Shown here: piece by piece, positions 36,873 through 45,223 of the stretch
How the letters are laid out: each line of letters opens with the position of its first letter
Numbering within the stretch: position 1 is the first letter of the stretch
Assembly (NCBI GenBank): GCA_020829485.1
Contig: JAIVFU010000016.1
Coordinates: forward strand, 1 to 64,000
Source of the DNA: Nostoc sp. CHAB 5834
GTDB lineage: Bacteria; Cyanobacteriota; Cyanobacteriia; Cyanobacteriales; Nostocaceae
Direction of reading: 5' to 3'
DNA length: 64,000 nucleotides
Translations under genes and position numbers: made by a program
The notes under the pieces: generated by a model
What the model was told of the DNA's origin: nothing
The model's database searches: none
The model's input: the letters and a program-made list of their open reading frames with translations, nothing else

Positions 36873-37241
36873 CTAGCCAATCGTGGCTTGATTAGTGTCA
36901 ACATCTGTAGCCCCATTCACAGAACGAGCTACAGAAACCATCTTGTTGAGAATTTCTTGACTGGGAACTTTACCTTTCAACACTACAGTGCTACCAGTCT
37001 GAGCAACCCAAAGGGTATTAACATCATCCAGTTGGGGGTCTTGATCAAATGCCAACGCTACCCGCTTTGCTAAACCACTTTGGTCATATTCGCCGCTTAA
37101 TCCCAGACGTTCTGGGGGTATTGATTGAGTAGCAGTAGGAGCAGCGTTAGTACTAGGAGTTTGCGCTATTGACTGCGGAGTAGGATTTACTTCGGCATTT
37201 TGAGGTTTTTCCATCCCAAATAGTCTTTTTAACCAACCCAT
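36873..37241 (-). CDS. BON-domain protein
   Basis: The 122-residue protein has a short N-terminal segment (MGWLKRLFGMEK), which could be a membrane-binding amphipathic helix, then a Pro/Thr/Ala-rich linker (residues 14-45) and a BON domain at ~55-118 with GSTVVLKGKVPSQEILNKMV and the Gly-rich turn. BON domains bind phospholipids or hydrophobic ligands and occur in osmotic-stress proteins such as OsmY. There is no cleavable signal peptide. The target is not known. It converges with the hydrolase gene. Confidence 0.8.
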   Translation of the reverse strand: MGWLKRLFGMEKPQNAEVNPTPQSIAQTPSTNAAPTATQSIPPERLGLSGEYDQSGLAKRVALAFDQDPQLDDVNTLWVAQTGSTVVLKGKVPSQEILNKMVSVARSVNGATDVDTNQATIG

Positions 37242-37682
37242 AAAAACTTCTCTCCTATTCTCGGTTTATCAAATCTGAGTATAAAAGCTTCACAAAAATG
37301 CCGCATCTGCCAAAGAAAAGAGATGTATTCAATGAAATCCCTCCTTGCAGAATGATTTTTACCCAATTTTTTCTAAGAAAGACGCTGAAAACACCTGAGA
37401 AACAGCAACATCGTTGCGTTTGTTGCGTTTTTCGTACTTGATTGCTGGTAATGAAAGCTAGCTGCACTATGCAAGGGTGCTTTGATGTTAAAATCAGTTG
37501 AACAGGAAGGGTAATCAACCTGTTTAAAAACCCGATGTTGCCTAACGGCTCTACGCTGCACCTTGACAATTGAAAATATGGGGTTCTATTCCATAGTTCT
37601 AGCTCCTTTCCAGGAATAGGTAAAATTTTCATGGGGACTAGACGACCAGTATTTACACTTCAAAATTTTGGAGTCATCCAAC
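37242..37682. other. gene-poor spacer
   Basis: The 440-bp stretch has only weak frames. A 125-codon minus-strand frame here has no motif, atypical Cys-rich composition and no ribosome-binding site; I treat it as spurious. Confidence 0.5.
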
Positions 37683-37822
37683 TACGGTAGGGCATACCGA
37701 AAGTTAACGCTTGAGGAGAGAACCACCTCTGGGTGAGATACCGCAAGGGGTTTCATCTAAGTGGACTCGTTGAACCAAGAATCTCCGTGGCTTCAGCCCG
37801 GAGAGTGTCAAAATGAAAGGTT
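37683..37822 (+). mobile_element. solo 3' end of a TnpB element (omega-RNA-like)
   Basis: The segment reads in one frame TVGHTES, stop, then RLRREPPLGEIPQG..., resembling the C-terminal tail of some TnpB proteins (GTVGHT...). It ends GAACCAAGAATCTCCGTGGCTTCAGCCCGGAGAGTGTCAA. The final hairpin CTCCGTGGCT/AGCCCGGAG followed by TGTCAA is the classic right end of IS200/IS605-family elements, and the preceding ~100 bp corresponds to the omega-RNA region. No tnpB body is found upstream. It is a truncated element or a non-autonomous derivative, 165 bp upstream of ilvH. Confidence 0.65.
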
Positions 37823-37986
37823 GCACTGATAATTAGTGCAGTAGTACACCACGACAGAAATAGACATACATTTGACAAAATGTCAAGAGTTTGTAACTCA
37901 AAGAATTTTGATTGAATGAGTCAATTCTGCAAAACGGTACTAGTGTCTGCGTTCCTCCAATCCTGTGCTAGCCTCTGTTGGCGAAG

Positions 37987-38505
37987 ATGAAACATACCCT
38001 TTCAGTTCTGGTAGAAGATGAGGCGGGTGTTCTTTCCCGCATTTCTGGTTTATTCGCCCGTCGCGGCTTTAATATTGAAAGCCTTGCTGTTGGCCCTGCT
38101 GAACAAGGAGGAGTCTCTCGAATTACGATGGTTATCCCTGGTGACGATCGCGTTATCGAGCAACTCACCAAACAACTGTATAAGTTAGTCAATGTCCTTA
38201 AGGTACAGGATATTACCGAAACTCCTTGCGTAGAGCGAGAATTGATGCTTTTGAAGGTGAATGCTAGTACCAGCAATCGCTCAGAAGTGATCGAACTGTC
38301 TCAGATTTTCCGGGCGCGAGTCGTGGATGTGGCAGAAGATTCTCTCACTTTAGAAGTTGTGGGAGATCCAGGTAAAATGGTAGCGATCGTGCAGGTGTTG
38401 CAAAAATTTGGTTTGAAAGAAATCGCCCGCACTGGCAAAATTGCCCTGACTCGTGAATCGGGTGTGAATACCGAATTACTCAAGTCTTTGGAAGCAAAAG
38501 TTTAG
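37987..38505 (+). CDS. ilvH: acetolactate synthase small (regulatory) subunit
   Basis: The 172-residue regulatory subunit of acetohydroxyacid synthase mediates valine feedback in branched-chain amino-acid synthesis. I start it at the ATG at 37987 ([33 protein letters not shown]); a TTG three codons upstream is less likely. The N-terminal ACT domain covers 1-75, and the C-terminal domain includes [18 protein letters not shown]. The large subunit ilvB is not adjacent. It lies just downstream of a solo IS605-type right end. Confidence 0.95.
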   Translation: MKHTLSVLVEDEAGVLSRISGLFARRGFNIESLAVGPAEQGGVSRITMVIPGDDRVIEQLTKQLYKLVNVLKVQDITETPCVERELMLLKVNASTSNRSEVIELSQIFRARVVDVAEDSLTLEVVGDPGKMVAIVQVLQKFGLKEIARTGKIALTRESGVNTELLKSLEAKV

Positions 38506-38517
38506 TTGGGAACATCA

Positions 38518-38550
38518 TAACCCCCTCCCCGCAAGCGAGGAGGGGGTTAT
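38518..38550 (+). terminator. GC-rich stem-loop after ilvH
   Basis: AACCCCCTCCCCGCAAGCGAGGAGGGGGTT is a strong stem-loop about 15 bp after the ilvH stop. It is not followed by a T-run. Confidence 0.6.
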
Positions 38551-38914
38551 GATGTAACTCATTTGACATGTTTAAGTTGATTAACTTGAGGTGTAGAGGC
38601 ACGGCACTGCCCATTGGTGTCAACTTAAGCTAAAATGCATGTCCCACAGGCGTTTTACCTCCCTTAATCCCCCCGATGTATTGGAGGGAAACAGGAAATT
38701 TGTTCCCTCCCCAATCTATCGGGGAGGGTTAGGGTGGGGTGACGCGGTGAGTGATGGAAAGCTAGAGAACTGAATATCACGTCTCGACAAGGGTTTCACG
38801 TTAAGTTGACACGCATGGGCACTGCCATGCCTCTATGGGTGTACTCACGTAAAGGAGAACCGCTATATTACATTGGGTTGCGATCGCAAAAGTTTTCGGT
38901 CTACTGAATTTACG
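38551..38914. other. spacer with inverted CCTCCC elements
   Basis: The stretch 38658-38740 holds CCCCGATGTATTGGAGGG and CCCTCCCCAATCTATCGGGGAGGG, a large imperfect inverted repeat. Near 38783 there is a degenerate CACGTCTCGACAAGGGTTTCACG word related to element family D. No gene is seen. Confidence 0.5.
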
Positions 38915-40462
38915 TTAACAGTGTTGTTGTTTTTTGAACAGTGACAACAGCAAGCACATAAGTCCCATTACTACTAATGACACTGAAGAAGTCGGTTCTG
39001 GGACAGGTTGAGGGTTTTGCACAGGCTGATAATTGATGAAATTTTCTTGAATTGGGCTGAGTGATGCCAAAAGTTGCTCAATATCGATAGATATATCAGT
39101 ATCATTACCAACACTTTTAGAAGAGATGAGACGGTTAAACGTTTGGCTACTCGATTCATCAAAATCTCCTGTGAACCCAAGAAAATTTTGACCTATTTTA
39201 CCTATAAGAGAGTCAATCAGATTGTTAACATCAGTCTTGATCCCTAGTGGGGATAACTTTAAATTGCTGATATTATTGACGTTTCCAATCTTTGTGTTGC
39301 CAGTATCCGCTAACCAATTGCCATTACCAATAATTTCATTTCCACTGGTAAAAACCCAGTTACCATTACCAATAATTGTGTTATTAGTACCAAAGTCCCA
39401 ATTGCCGTTTCCAATAGTTGCGTTGTCACTGCCGAAGAGCCAATTACCATTACCTAATGTTGAATTATTACTTCCGTCGTCCCAATACCAATTGCCGTTA
39501 CCAAGGGTTGTGTTACCTTTTCCAAATAGCCAGTTGCCATTACCAATGGTTGTGTTGTCATTATTAAAGTTCCAGTTACCATTACCAATGGTTGCACTGT
39601 TACTGCCATAATCGGAGTTAAAATTACCAATAGTTGCGTTATTATCACCAAAGTTCCTGTTACCATTACCAACCGGTGCATTGCCCTCATTAAAGGTTTG
39701 GCTATCAGGATTAGATGTATTCCCACCGTTACTAAAGGGTATGTTGTTACCAAGGACTTCTTTCAACGGATCGAAAGGCGATTGTTGAAGCAGAGTTCCA
39801 GCACCTGCGATCGCATTACCACCGCCTGCAAATGGGTTTGCACCACCTGCGATCGCATTACTACCGCCTGCAAATGGGTTTGCACCACCTGCGATCGCAT
39901 TACCACCGCCTGCAAATGGGTTTGCACCACCTGCGATCGCATTACCACCGCCTGCAAATGGGTTTGCACCACCTGCGATCGCATTACTACCGCCAGCAAA
40001 TGGGTTTGCACCGCCTGCTGCGATCGCATTGCCACCGCCAGCAAATGGGTTTGCACCGCCAGCAAATGGGTTTGCACCACCTGCAAATGGGTTACTACCT
40101 CCTGCAAATGGGTTTGCACCACTTGGAATCGGGTTTGCACCGCCTGCAATCGGGTTACTACCTCCTGCCAATGTGTTGTCAATATCCTTGAAAAAGTTAT
40201 CACCCAAAATTAACTTTAATCGATCAAAGATTAATTGCTGAAGCTGACTGCCACCATCACCTGCAAACGGGTTAATACCGCCACCTGGAATAGGATTGTT
40301 ACCGTTACCTAATAATAGATTGCTACCACTCGTAAACAGGCTACCTTCAGCAGACAAACTGCCATTGGCAGCAAAGGAATTACCGTTATATAGGTTGCTA
40401 GCGCCACCTACACTTAAGGGATTAACTCCACCATTAAGGGGATTGACAGCAGACTCTTCCAT
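38915..40462 (-). CDS. Gly/Asn-rich repeat protein with PEP-CTERM anchor
   Basis: The protein has 515 residues. Residues ~65-215 are a tandem 14-residue repeat of the type GGANPFAGGGNAIA. Residues ~250-395 are a different repeat of ~16 residues with the core TIGNGNW, likely a beta-solenoid. The C-terminus (486-515) is a PEP-CTERM sorting signal: PVPEPTSS, a hydrophobic span, then KKQQ. No typical N-terminal signal peptide is seen, which is odd for an exported protein. Three partly conserved motifs of the form F-x-x-LK-x-x-LG occur here and in the neighbour. The function is unknown; surface or matrix location is inferred. Confidence 0.8.
   Translation of the reverse strand: MEESAVNPLNGGVNPLSVGGASNLYNGNSFAANGSLSAEGSLFTSGSNLLLGNGNNPIPGGGINPFAGDGGSQLQQLIFDRLKLILGDNFFKDIDNTLAGGSNPIAGGANPIPSGANPFAGGSNPFAGGANPFAGGANPFAGGGNAIAAGGANPFAGGSNAIAGGANPFAGGGNAIAGGANPFAGGGNAIAGGANPFAGGSNAIAGGANPFAGGGNAIAGAGTLLQQSPFDPLKEVLGNNIPFSNGGNTSNPDSQTFNEGNAPVGNGNRNFGDNNATIGNFNSDYGSNSATIGNGNWNFNNDNTTIGNGNWLFGKGNTTLGNGNWYWDDGSNNSTLGNGNWLFGSDNATIGNGNWDFGTNNTIIGNGNWVFTSGNEIIGNGNWLADTGNTKIGNVNNISNLKLSPLGIKTDVNNLIDSLIGKIGQNFLGFTGDFDESSSQTFNRLISSKSVGNDTDISIDIEQLLASLSPIQENFINYQPVQNPQPVPEPTSSVSLVVMGLMCLLLSLFKKQQHC
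39806..40150. repeat. 42-bp coding tandem repeat with HIP1 sites
   Basis: Six GCGATCGC octamers occur at about 39807, 39849, 39891, 39933, 39975 and 40020, i.e. every 42 bp (once 45). They lie inside the repeat unit that encodes NAIAGGANPFAGG. Beyond 40030 the units lose the HIP1 part. All units are in frame. Confidence 0.9.
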
Positions 40463-40818
40463 TGGTACTAATTTTCCTATTTTTAGTTAAAAAATTATGG
40501 GTTATTCAGCACCTGTTATACCAATTATGAATTTGCTAAACCCAAAATCTCTCTAAAATAAAGGTTTTAATAATTTTACCGTCAAAGTAACAGAAAATAT
40601 TGCCTAAACCTTTAACTGATAAGAGTTTCAGGGAGTAAAATAGCAAACTAGTACAATAACGCAGAAGGCACATCACCGAATAATACACTTTTTTCAGCTT
40701 TATCAGATAGTATGTTTCTTTGCGCCAAACTGTACTAGCATACTATGTACTGAAGAACTCATTATTGTTCTCCTCTTATCTGCTGATTTTCGCAAGAATT
40801 CTATTAAGCGAACGGAAT
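40463..40818. other. spacer between the two repeat-protein genes
   Basis: The 356-bp AT-rich spacer has no gene and no obvious terminator. It must contain the promoter of the 515-aa gene if the two are not one operon. Confidence 0.4.
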
Positions 40819-41811
40819 TTATTGACCACCAAATGGGTTACCGCCACCGGCACCGCCACTAAATGGGTTACCGCCACCGGCACCGCCACCAAATGGGTTA
40901 CCGCCACTGGCACCGCCACCAAATGGGTTACTGCCATCGGCACCGCCACCAAATGGGTTACCGCCACCGGCACCGCCACCAAATGGGTTACCGCCACCGG
41001 CACCGCCACCAAATGGGTTACCGCCACCCAGTTCATTGTCAAGCCTTGGGTTAACTATCTTGTCAATAGTAGCCCTTAAAGTCAACCCGTCCGGTATTTC
41101 AGTTGTGCTAATACCATAGGTCTGGCTACTAGCACCAGTCAAAGGGTCTCTGCCACTACTTTGGTTACCGCTGCCTGCGGATGGGTTGCCACCACCTGCG
41201 AATGGGTTGCCGCCTGCGGATGGGTTGCCGCCTGCGGATGGGTTGCCACCACCTGCGAATGGGTTACCACCGCCTGCGAATGGGTTGCCGCCTGCGGATG
41301 GGTTGCCACCACCTGCGAATGGGTTGCCGCCTGCGGATGGGTTGCCACCACCTGCGAATGGGTTACCACCGCCTGCGAATGGGTTGCCGCCTGCGGATGG
41401 GTTGCCGCCTGCGGATGGGTTACCACCAACTGGGGATGGGTTGCCACCAACTGGGGATGGGTTGCCACCACCTGCGAATGGGTTGCCACCTGCGGATGGG
41501 TTACCACCAACTGCCGATGGGTTGACACCGCCTGCAAAGATATTCCAGAAGTTGTCACCAGCGAAAGGATTACCACCATAGGGTAAATCAGGCTGACTGC
41601 CAGCACCACCAGCACCACCAGCACCACCAGGGGCACCAAATGGGCTACCGCCACCTTCTTGATTACCAACACCACTGAATATCTTGGGGAGGTCTTTCTC
41701 AGGGATAACTTCCTTCAAGCGACCGAAGGGTGATTGTCCAAATTTTTCAATCGCATCGTTCCCACTAGTAGAGGAATTACCGCTACCACTCTTACTCGTA
41801 TCTTCTGCCAT
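40819..41811 (-). CDS. Gly/Asn/Pro/Phe tandem-repeat protein
   Basis: The 330-residue protein has a short non-repetitive N-terminus (residues 1-50) containing QSPFGRLKEVIPEKDLPKIF, then GGAGGAG and a long block of GGNPFAGGGNPSAGG-type units (~80-215). A non-repetitive segment with TEIPDGLTLRATIDKIVN follows, and a second block of GGGNPFGGGAG (~250-330) closes the protein with GGQ-stop. There is no signal peptide and no PEP-CTERM. It is transcribed in the same direction as the 515-residue protein, 356 bp upstream of it. The repeats share the NPF core, so the genes are paralogous in part. The function is unknown. Confidence 0.75.
   Translation of the reverse strand: MAEDTSKSGSGNSSTSGNDAIEKFGQSPFGRLKEVIPEKDLPKIFSGVGNQEGGGSPFGAPGGAGGAGGAGSQPDLPYGGNPFAGDNFWNIFAGGVNPSAVGGNPSAGGNPFAGGGNPSPVGGNPSPVGGNPSAGGNPSAGGNPFAGGGNPFAGGGNPSAGGNPFAGGGNPSAGGNPFAGGGNPFAGGGNPSAGGNPSAGGNPFAGGGNPSAGSGNQSSGRDPLTGASSQTYGISTTEIPDGLTLRATIDKIVNPRLDNELGGGNPFGGGAGGGNPFGGGAGGGNPFGGGADGSNPFGGGASGGNPFGGGAGGGNPFSGGAGGGNPFGGQ
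40835..41035. repeat. 30-bp coding tandem repeat
   Basis: About seven units of the type AAATGGGTTACCGCCACCGGCACCGCCACC repeat with a 30-bp period, encoding GGNPFGGGAG. Further 24-27 bp units at 41178-41530 encode GGNPSAGG/GGNPFAGG. All are in frame. Confidence 0.9.
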
Positions 41812-42237
41812 TAGGATTAATCCTCGCTATTGTTTGGATAACAATCTTGCTAGCATCGCAACATAAAATAGACAGAAATTAAGCTTAGTTCATGACTTAT
41901 CTTCTGTATTTTTGTTAGCAAAACTAGTTGGTAGCTATTAGACTACTTGGTTATCTTTATTAAGGTGTAGATAATCAATTTTTAATCAATGCTACTTCAC
42001 ACTTAAAATGTATATGATTTAATTTTGAAGGACAATGAAAAATATTTTGATATTTTTATCAAACTTGTAGATACTTGTAGACAATGAGTTGAAAAAGTTA
42101 ACTGAGATGTTTGTATAATAAAATCAATTTGGTTTAAATACTATATTGCAATGAAGAATCTTTTGATAAATTTGCCAATTTTTTAGATATTTAATTAATC
42201 TGTATTTATCCGGAATTCTATCACTTTTATCTGACAT
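41812..42237. other. upstream region of the repeat-protein pair
   Basis: The 426-bp stretch is very AT-rich with no gene detected. It probably carries the promoter for the minus-strand 330-aa gene. It is bounded on the right by a family A element. Confidence 0.4.
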
Positions 42238-42415
42238 TAAGGAAGTCGGTGAGAATAACTTAAACTATATTAACTAATGTAAAACATATTGGAATTAGTT
42301 CATAGTAAGGACTTTAGTCCTAAAAGAAGGACTGAAATCCTTACTACGAACTGGATTACAATAATTTTACATTACTTAACATAGTTTCAATTATTCACAC
42401 TGACTTACTTACTTA
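42238..42415. repeat. MITE-like element family A, copy 3
   Basis: The left end AAGGAAGTCGGTGAGAATAACTTAAACTATATTAACTAATGTAAAA is mirrored at the right by TTTTACATTACTTAACATAGTTTCAATTATTCACACTGACTTACTTACTTA. The centre is the palindrome AGTAAGGACTTTAGTCCT...AGGACTGAAATCCTTACT. This 178-bp copy is the most complete in the window. Confidence 0.85.
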
Positions 42416-42525
42416 TACCGCGAGACTGATAATAATAAATAACACCGTTACTGGTACCCTGCAATAGGTTGCATCATACTTAGCACCACTACGAAGTGCA
42501 GAGAAAAAAGTTTCAGGTGCAAAAA

Positions 42526-43818
42526 TTACTTCAGATAAATCAGCAAATTCAACCCCGGAATTGTGCGGGAAAGTGTCCACAAAACGAGAGTGATGTAAAT
42601 TAAACCTAAACTCCATTGATACCAAGCAAGTGCGGATATGATGCCAGGTAGGTGTTCGTCTCGTAGGCGGATGTCGTTAAACCCTAATTTAACTAGGTTG
42701 TTGAGACTAAAATCATAGTAGTTAAGCCAATTCCAACGGCGATCGCACAACAGAGGCATATATCGTTCCCGAAATGTCTGATTCCTTGGTATTACTGGCA
42801 AACGTCCAATCAGCAATCGTAACTGGCGAAATGTGCCGTCTTCTGTGAAGTAAGAAATGTCCATTAAATCGTGATAACGACCTTGTTGGTAAAGTCGGAT
42901 CAATAAAGCCATTGGGAGGGGGACGATAATTATTAAAAGACACGCCAATGTCAGCCAAGGTTGTTGAGCATTGCGAAAGATGGCTAGTAAGCTGAAGAAT
43001 TCTAAAACGCTAAAACTCACTAATATTGAAATGGTTTCGTAGGATGTGGGAATAATTGGTACAGGATGCAGCCGACGATAGCGATCCACTAGCCAAAACA
43101 GTAAGCCGAAATAAGCGATCGCAACTCCTCCCACACCAAAGACTAACCAAAAATTCGTACCATAGCCACTCAACAACAACAGTACACTCAACCCCAAGCA
43201 ACTCCAAGCTTGTAGTAACCACCCAACGATAGAAAGGGGTTCACCAACAATTAAGCGCTTACTGAGTTGTGTGTATTTTTCTAAATCGATGTCTGCTAAA
43301 GTCAGTAACTCACTGCTGTTGCGAAATAATTTTATCAGACGACGTTGGGCGATCGCTTCGGCTTGAGTTGCAGAAAAGCCCAGATTAATCAAACTTGCAA
43401 CAGTTGCACTATTAATATTTGTAGCCGTCAAGCGGCGACTCATTTCTACTAATCGCAGTTGTTGTTTTGTGTATTCCAGTTCATTAGCATCGGCAACTTG
43501 TTGTTGCTGACGGAAATTTTGCCCCAAATTCCGCAAGATATTTTCATTACCTTGCAATGTAGGGATGCAGAACATCTTACCAATCTGACCGAGATTGCCT
43601 AAAATTTTTGCTTGGTTAGAGTTAAAAGTTAAACCAGGTACGCTTAAACAAGCTTCTGTAGAAAACCTCGCATCACTAAAATCTGCTTGGTTGAGAATGT
43701 TCGCACCTTGCAAATTCACCGATTGATTAAACTCGACTTCTCTAAATATGACAGCTTGCTCAAAAGTCGCTTCTGTTAAAAGAAGGAACGTATCTTTGCG
43801 TTTAACCTCTGGGTGCAT
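42526..43818 (-). CDS. pentapeptide-repeat / HhH / membrane protein
   Basis: The protein has 430 residues. Residues ~12-60 have pentapeptide-type spacing (ATFEQAVIFREVEFNQSVNLQGANILNQADFSDARF). Residues ~130-175 contain a ComEA-like helix-hairpin-helix (NINSATVASLINLGFSATQAEAIAQRR). Four or so membrane spans follow at ~195-320 and one near 405-425. The pentapeptide part is short and begins right at the start codon, and TAG lies immediately upstream, so the protein may be 5'-truncated. It sits ~35 bp downstream of the MDR gene on the same strand. No function is known. Confidence 0.7.
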   Translation of the reverse strand: MHPEVKRKDTFLLLTEATFEQAVIFREVEFNQSVNLQGANILNQADFSDARFSTEACLSVPGLTFNSNQAKILGNLGQIGKMFCIPTLQGNENILRNLGQNFRQQQQVADANELEYTKQQLRLVEMSRRLTATNINSATVASLINLGFSATQAEAIAQRRLIKLFRNSSELLTLADIDLEKYTQLSKRLIVGEPLSIVGWLLQAWSCLGLSVLLLLSGYGTNFWLVFGVGGVAIAYFGLLFWLVDRYRRLHPVPIIPTSYETISILVSFSVLEFFSLLAIFRNAQQPWLTLACLLIIIVPLPMALLIRLYQQGRYHDLMDISYFTEDGTFRQLRLLIGRLPVIPRNQTFRERYMPLLCDRRWNWLNYYDFSLNNLVKLGFNDIRLRDEHLPGIISALAWYQWSLGLIYITLVLWTLSRTIPGLNLLIYLK

Positions 43819-43853
43819 CTATGTTTGAAAAATAAATTATGCAAATTGTTCGA

Positions 43854-44858
43854 TTAATCGTCGCTAATCAGTAGAACAATTTTACCTGTCACAGAACCGC
43901 TTTCAATTAGTTGGTGTGCCTTGGCTGCTTCTTTTAAAGGAAATTTGTGGCTAACATGGATTTTTAATTTGCTTTCATCGATCCAGGTGGCACATTGTTC
44001 GAGAATTTCTGCATGGTGCTGGAGGCTTTCTTTTAATCCTAGCAAGGCTGGTGTGAGCATTAATTCTAAACCTATGCGGAGATTGCGTTGTCTAGCAGTT
44101 TTCCAAACAGTGTTGGCATCTGGTTCGAGAATCGTCACAATATCACCATATACTCGCACTGCGGGGAAGGTTTTATGAAAGGTTTCGCCGCCTACGGTAT
44201 CAAAAGCCAAGTCTACGCCTTCGCCGTTTGTCCAATCTAATGCTGCTTGTACAAAGTCTGTTTGTTTGTAAAAAATTACATGATCTGCACCTAGTTGTTT
44301 GACAAAATTAGCTTTTTCTTCAGAACCCACTGTGGTGGAAACAGTAGCACCTTTGAGTTTCGCTAATTGAATTGCTACATGACCGACACCACCAGCACCC
44401 GCATGAATCAAAACTCTTTCCCCAGGTTCCAATCGTCCCCGTTCGTATAAAGCTTCCCAGGCAGTGATTAACACTAAAGGCGCTGCTGCGGCTTCGGCAA
44501 AGGAGATAGACGCGGGTTTACGTGCCACAAATCGCTCATCCACAACGGTATATTCAGCATAATTACCTTGGTGTGCGCCCAATCCGCCGTAGCAAAAATA
44601 TACTTCATCACCTGGGCGAAAACGGTGAACACTAGCACCCACCGCTTCGACTATACCTGCACCATCACATCCTAAAATTGTCGGCGTGCGATCGGGGTAG
44701 AAACTGCCTCGGCTACGAAGTTTAGTGTCAATGGGGTTAATGCCAGCCGCCACCAAACGCACTAAAAGTTCACTATTCCCTGGAACAGCAGGGTTTGGCA
44801 CTTCTTGTATTTGCAGAACTTCGGGACTGCCAGCTGCTGTCATCAAGACTGCTTTCAC
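43854..44858 (-). CDS. zinc-independent MDR oxidoreductase (quinone oxidoreductase-like)
   Basis: The 334-residue medium-chain dehydrogenase/reductase is of the NADPH:quinone oxidoreductase type. The nucleotide-binding motif GAGGVGHVAIQLAK is near residues 153-166, and GCDGAGIVEAVG lies in the catalytic domain. The structural zinc cysteines of alcohol dehydrogenases are absent, which fits a quinone or enone reductase. Length is typical. It is upstream of and co-directional with the pentapeptide membrane protein (35 bp gap), so co-transcription is likely. Confidence 0.93.
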   Translation of the reverse strand: MKAVLMTAAGSPEVLQIQEVPNPAVPGNSELLVRLVAAGINPIDTKLRSRGSFYPDRTPTILGCDGAGIVEAVGASVHRFRPGDEVYFCYGGLGAHQGNYAEYTVVDERFVARKPASISFAEAAAAPLVLITAWEALYERGRLEPGERVLIHAGAGGVGHVAIQLAKLKGATVSTTVGSEEKANFVKQLGADHVIFYKQTDFVQAALDWTNGEGVDLAFDTVGGETFHKTFPAVRVYGDIVTILEPDANTVWKTARQRNLRIGLELMLTPALLGLKESLQHHAEILEQCATWIDESKLKIHVSHKFPLKEAAKAHQLIESGSVTGKIVLLISDD

Positions 44859-45223
44859 AACTCTTTCCTCCTGGCTTTAGATGCACGTTCTTATGCAACT
44901 TTAGCGCAAGAGGGTGGACACAAAGTTATGTTTGAGGGAAAACTGCGATCGCCGATAGCGTAGCGGTAGCAAGTCCGCGAGCGTCATAGACCTGGTTTTG
45001 ACTAATCCAAAGAGCTTTTGATGTTCGACAAGATACAATACCGTTCAGTTAAGCCCAAAAACCTTGGTAGAGACGCGAAATTGTACTGGGCTTTGCCCCG
45101 CTACGCTAACGCGTCTCTACAGGTCTAAAATCAGTACCAAAAATCCTTAACCCAAGCGTATTGATCTATATGTATCAGGATTTTCGTGAATTGGTATAAT
45201 GAGCAACGAACAATGACCAATGA
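44859..45223. other. spacer with repeat fragments
   Basis: It contains GCGATCGCCGATAGCGTAGCGGTAGC (about 44946-44971), a solitary end of element family F (AATACCGTTCAGTTAA near 45037) and an imperfect hairpin GTAGAGACGCG...CGCGTCTCTAC (45069-45120). No gene is seen. Confidence 0.5.

Noticed and set aside
37255..37632. 125-codon minus-strand frame
   Set aside because: No motif, odd composition, no ribosome-binding site; it lies in a spacer next to a mobile-element remnant.
39698..41675. Several long stop-free frames on both strands (Cys/Trp-rich or Pro-rich products)
   Set aside because: Repeat lengths are multiples of three, so all frames stay open; the true frames are the Gly/Asn-rich minus-strand ones, which have unique non-repeat ends and a PEP-CTERM signal.
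38915..41811. CRISPR-like regular repeats
   Set aside because: Repeats are direct, without unique spacers, and every unit is in frame with a long coding sequence.
42413..42625. 70-codon minus-strand frame overlapping the pentapeptide gene end
   Set aside because: Overlaps a better-supported gene in another frame and has no start signal.
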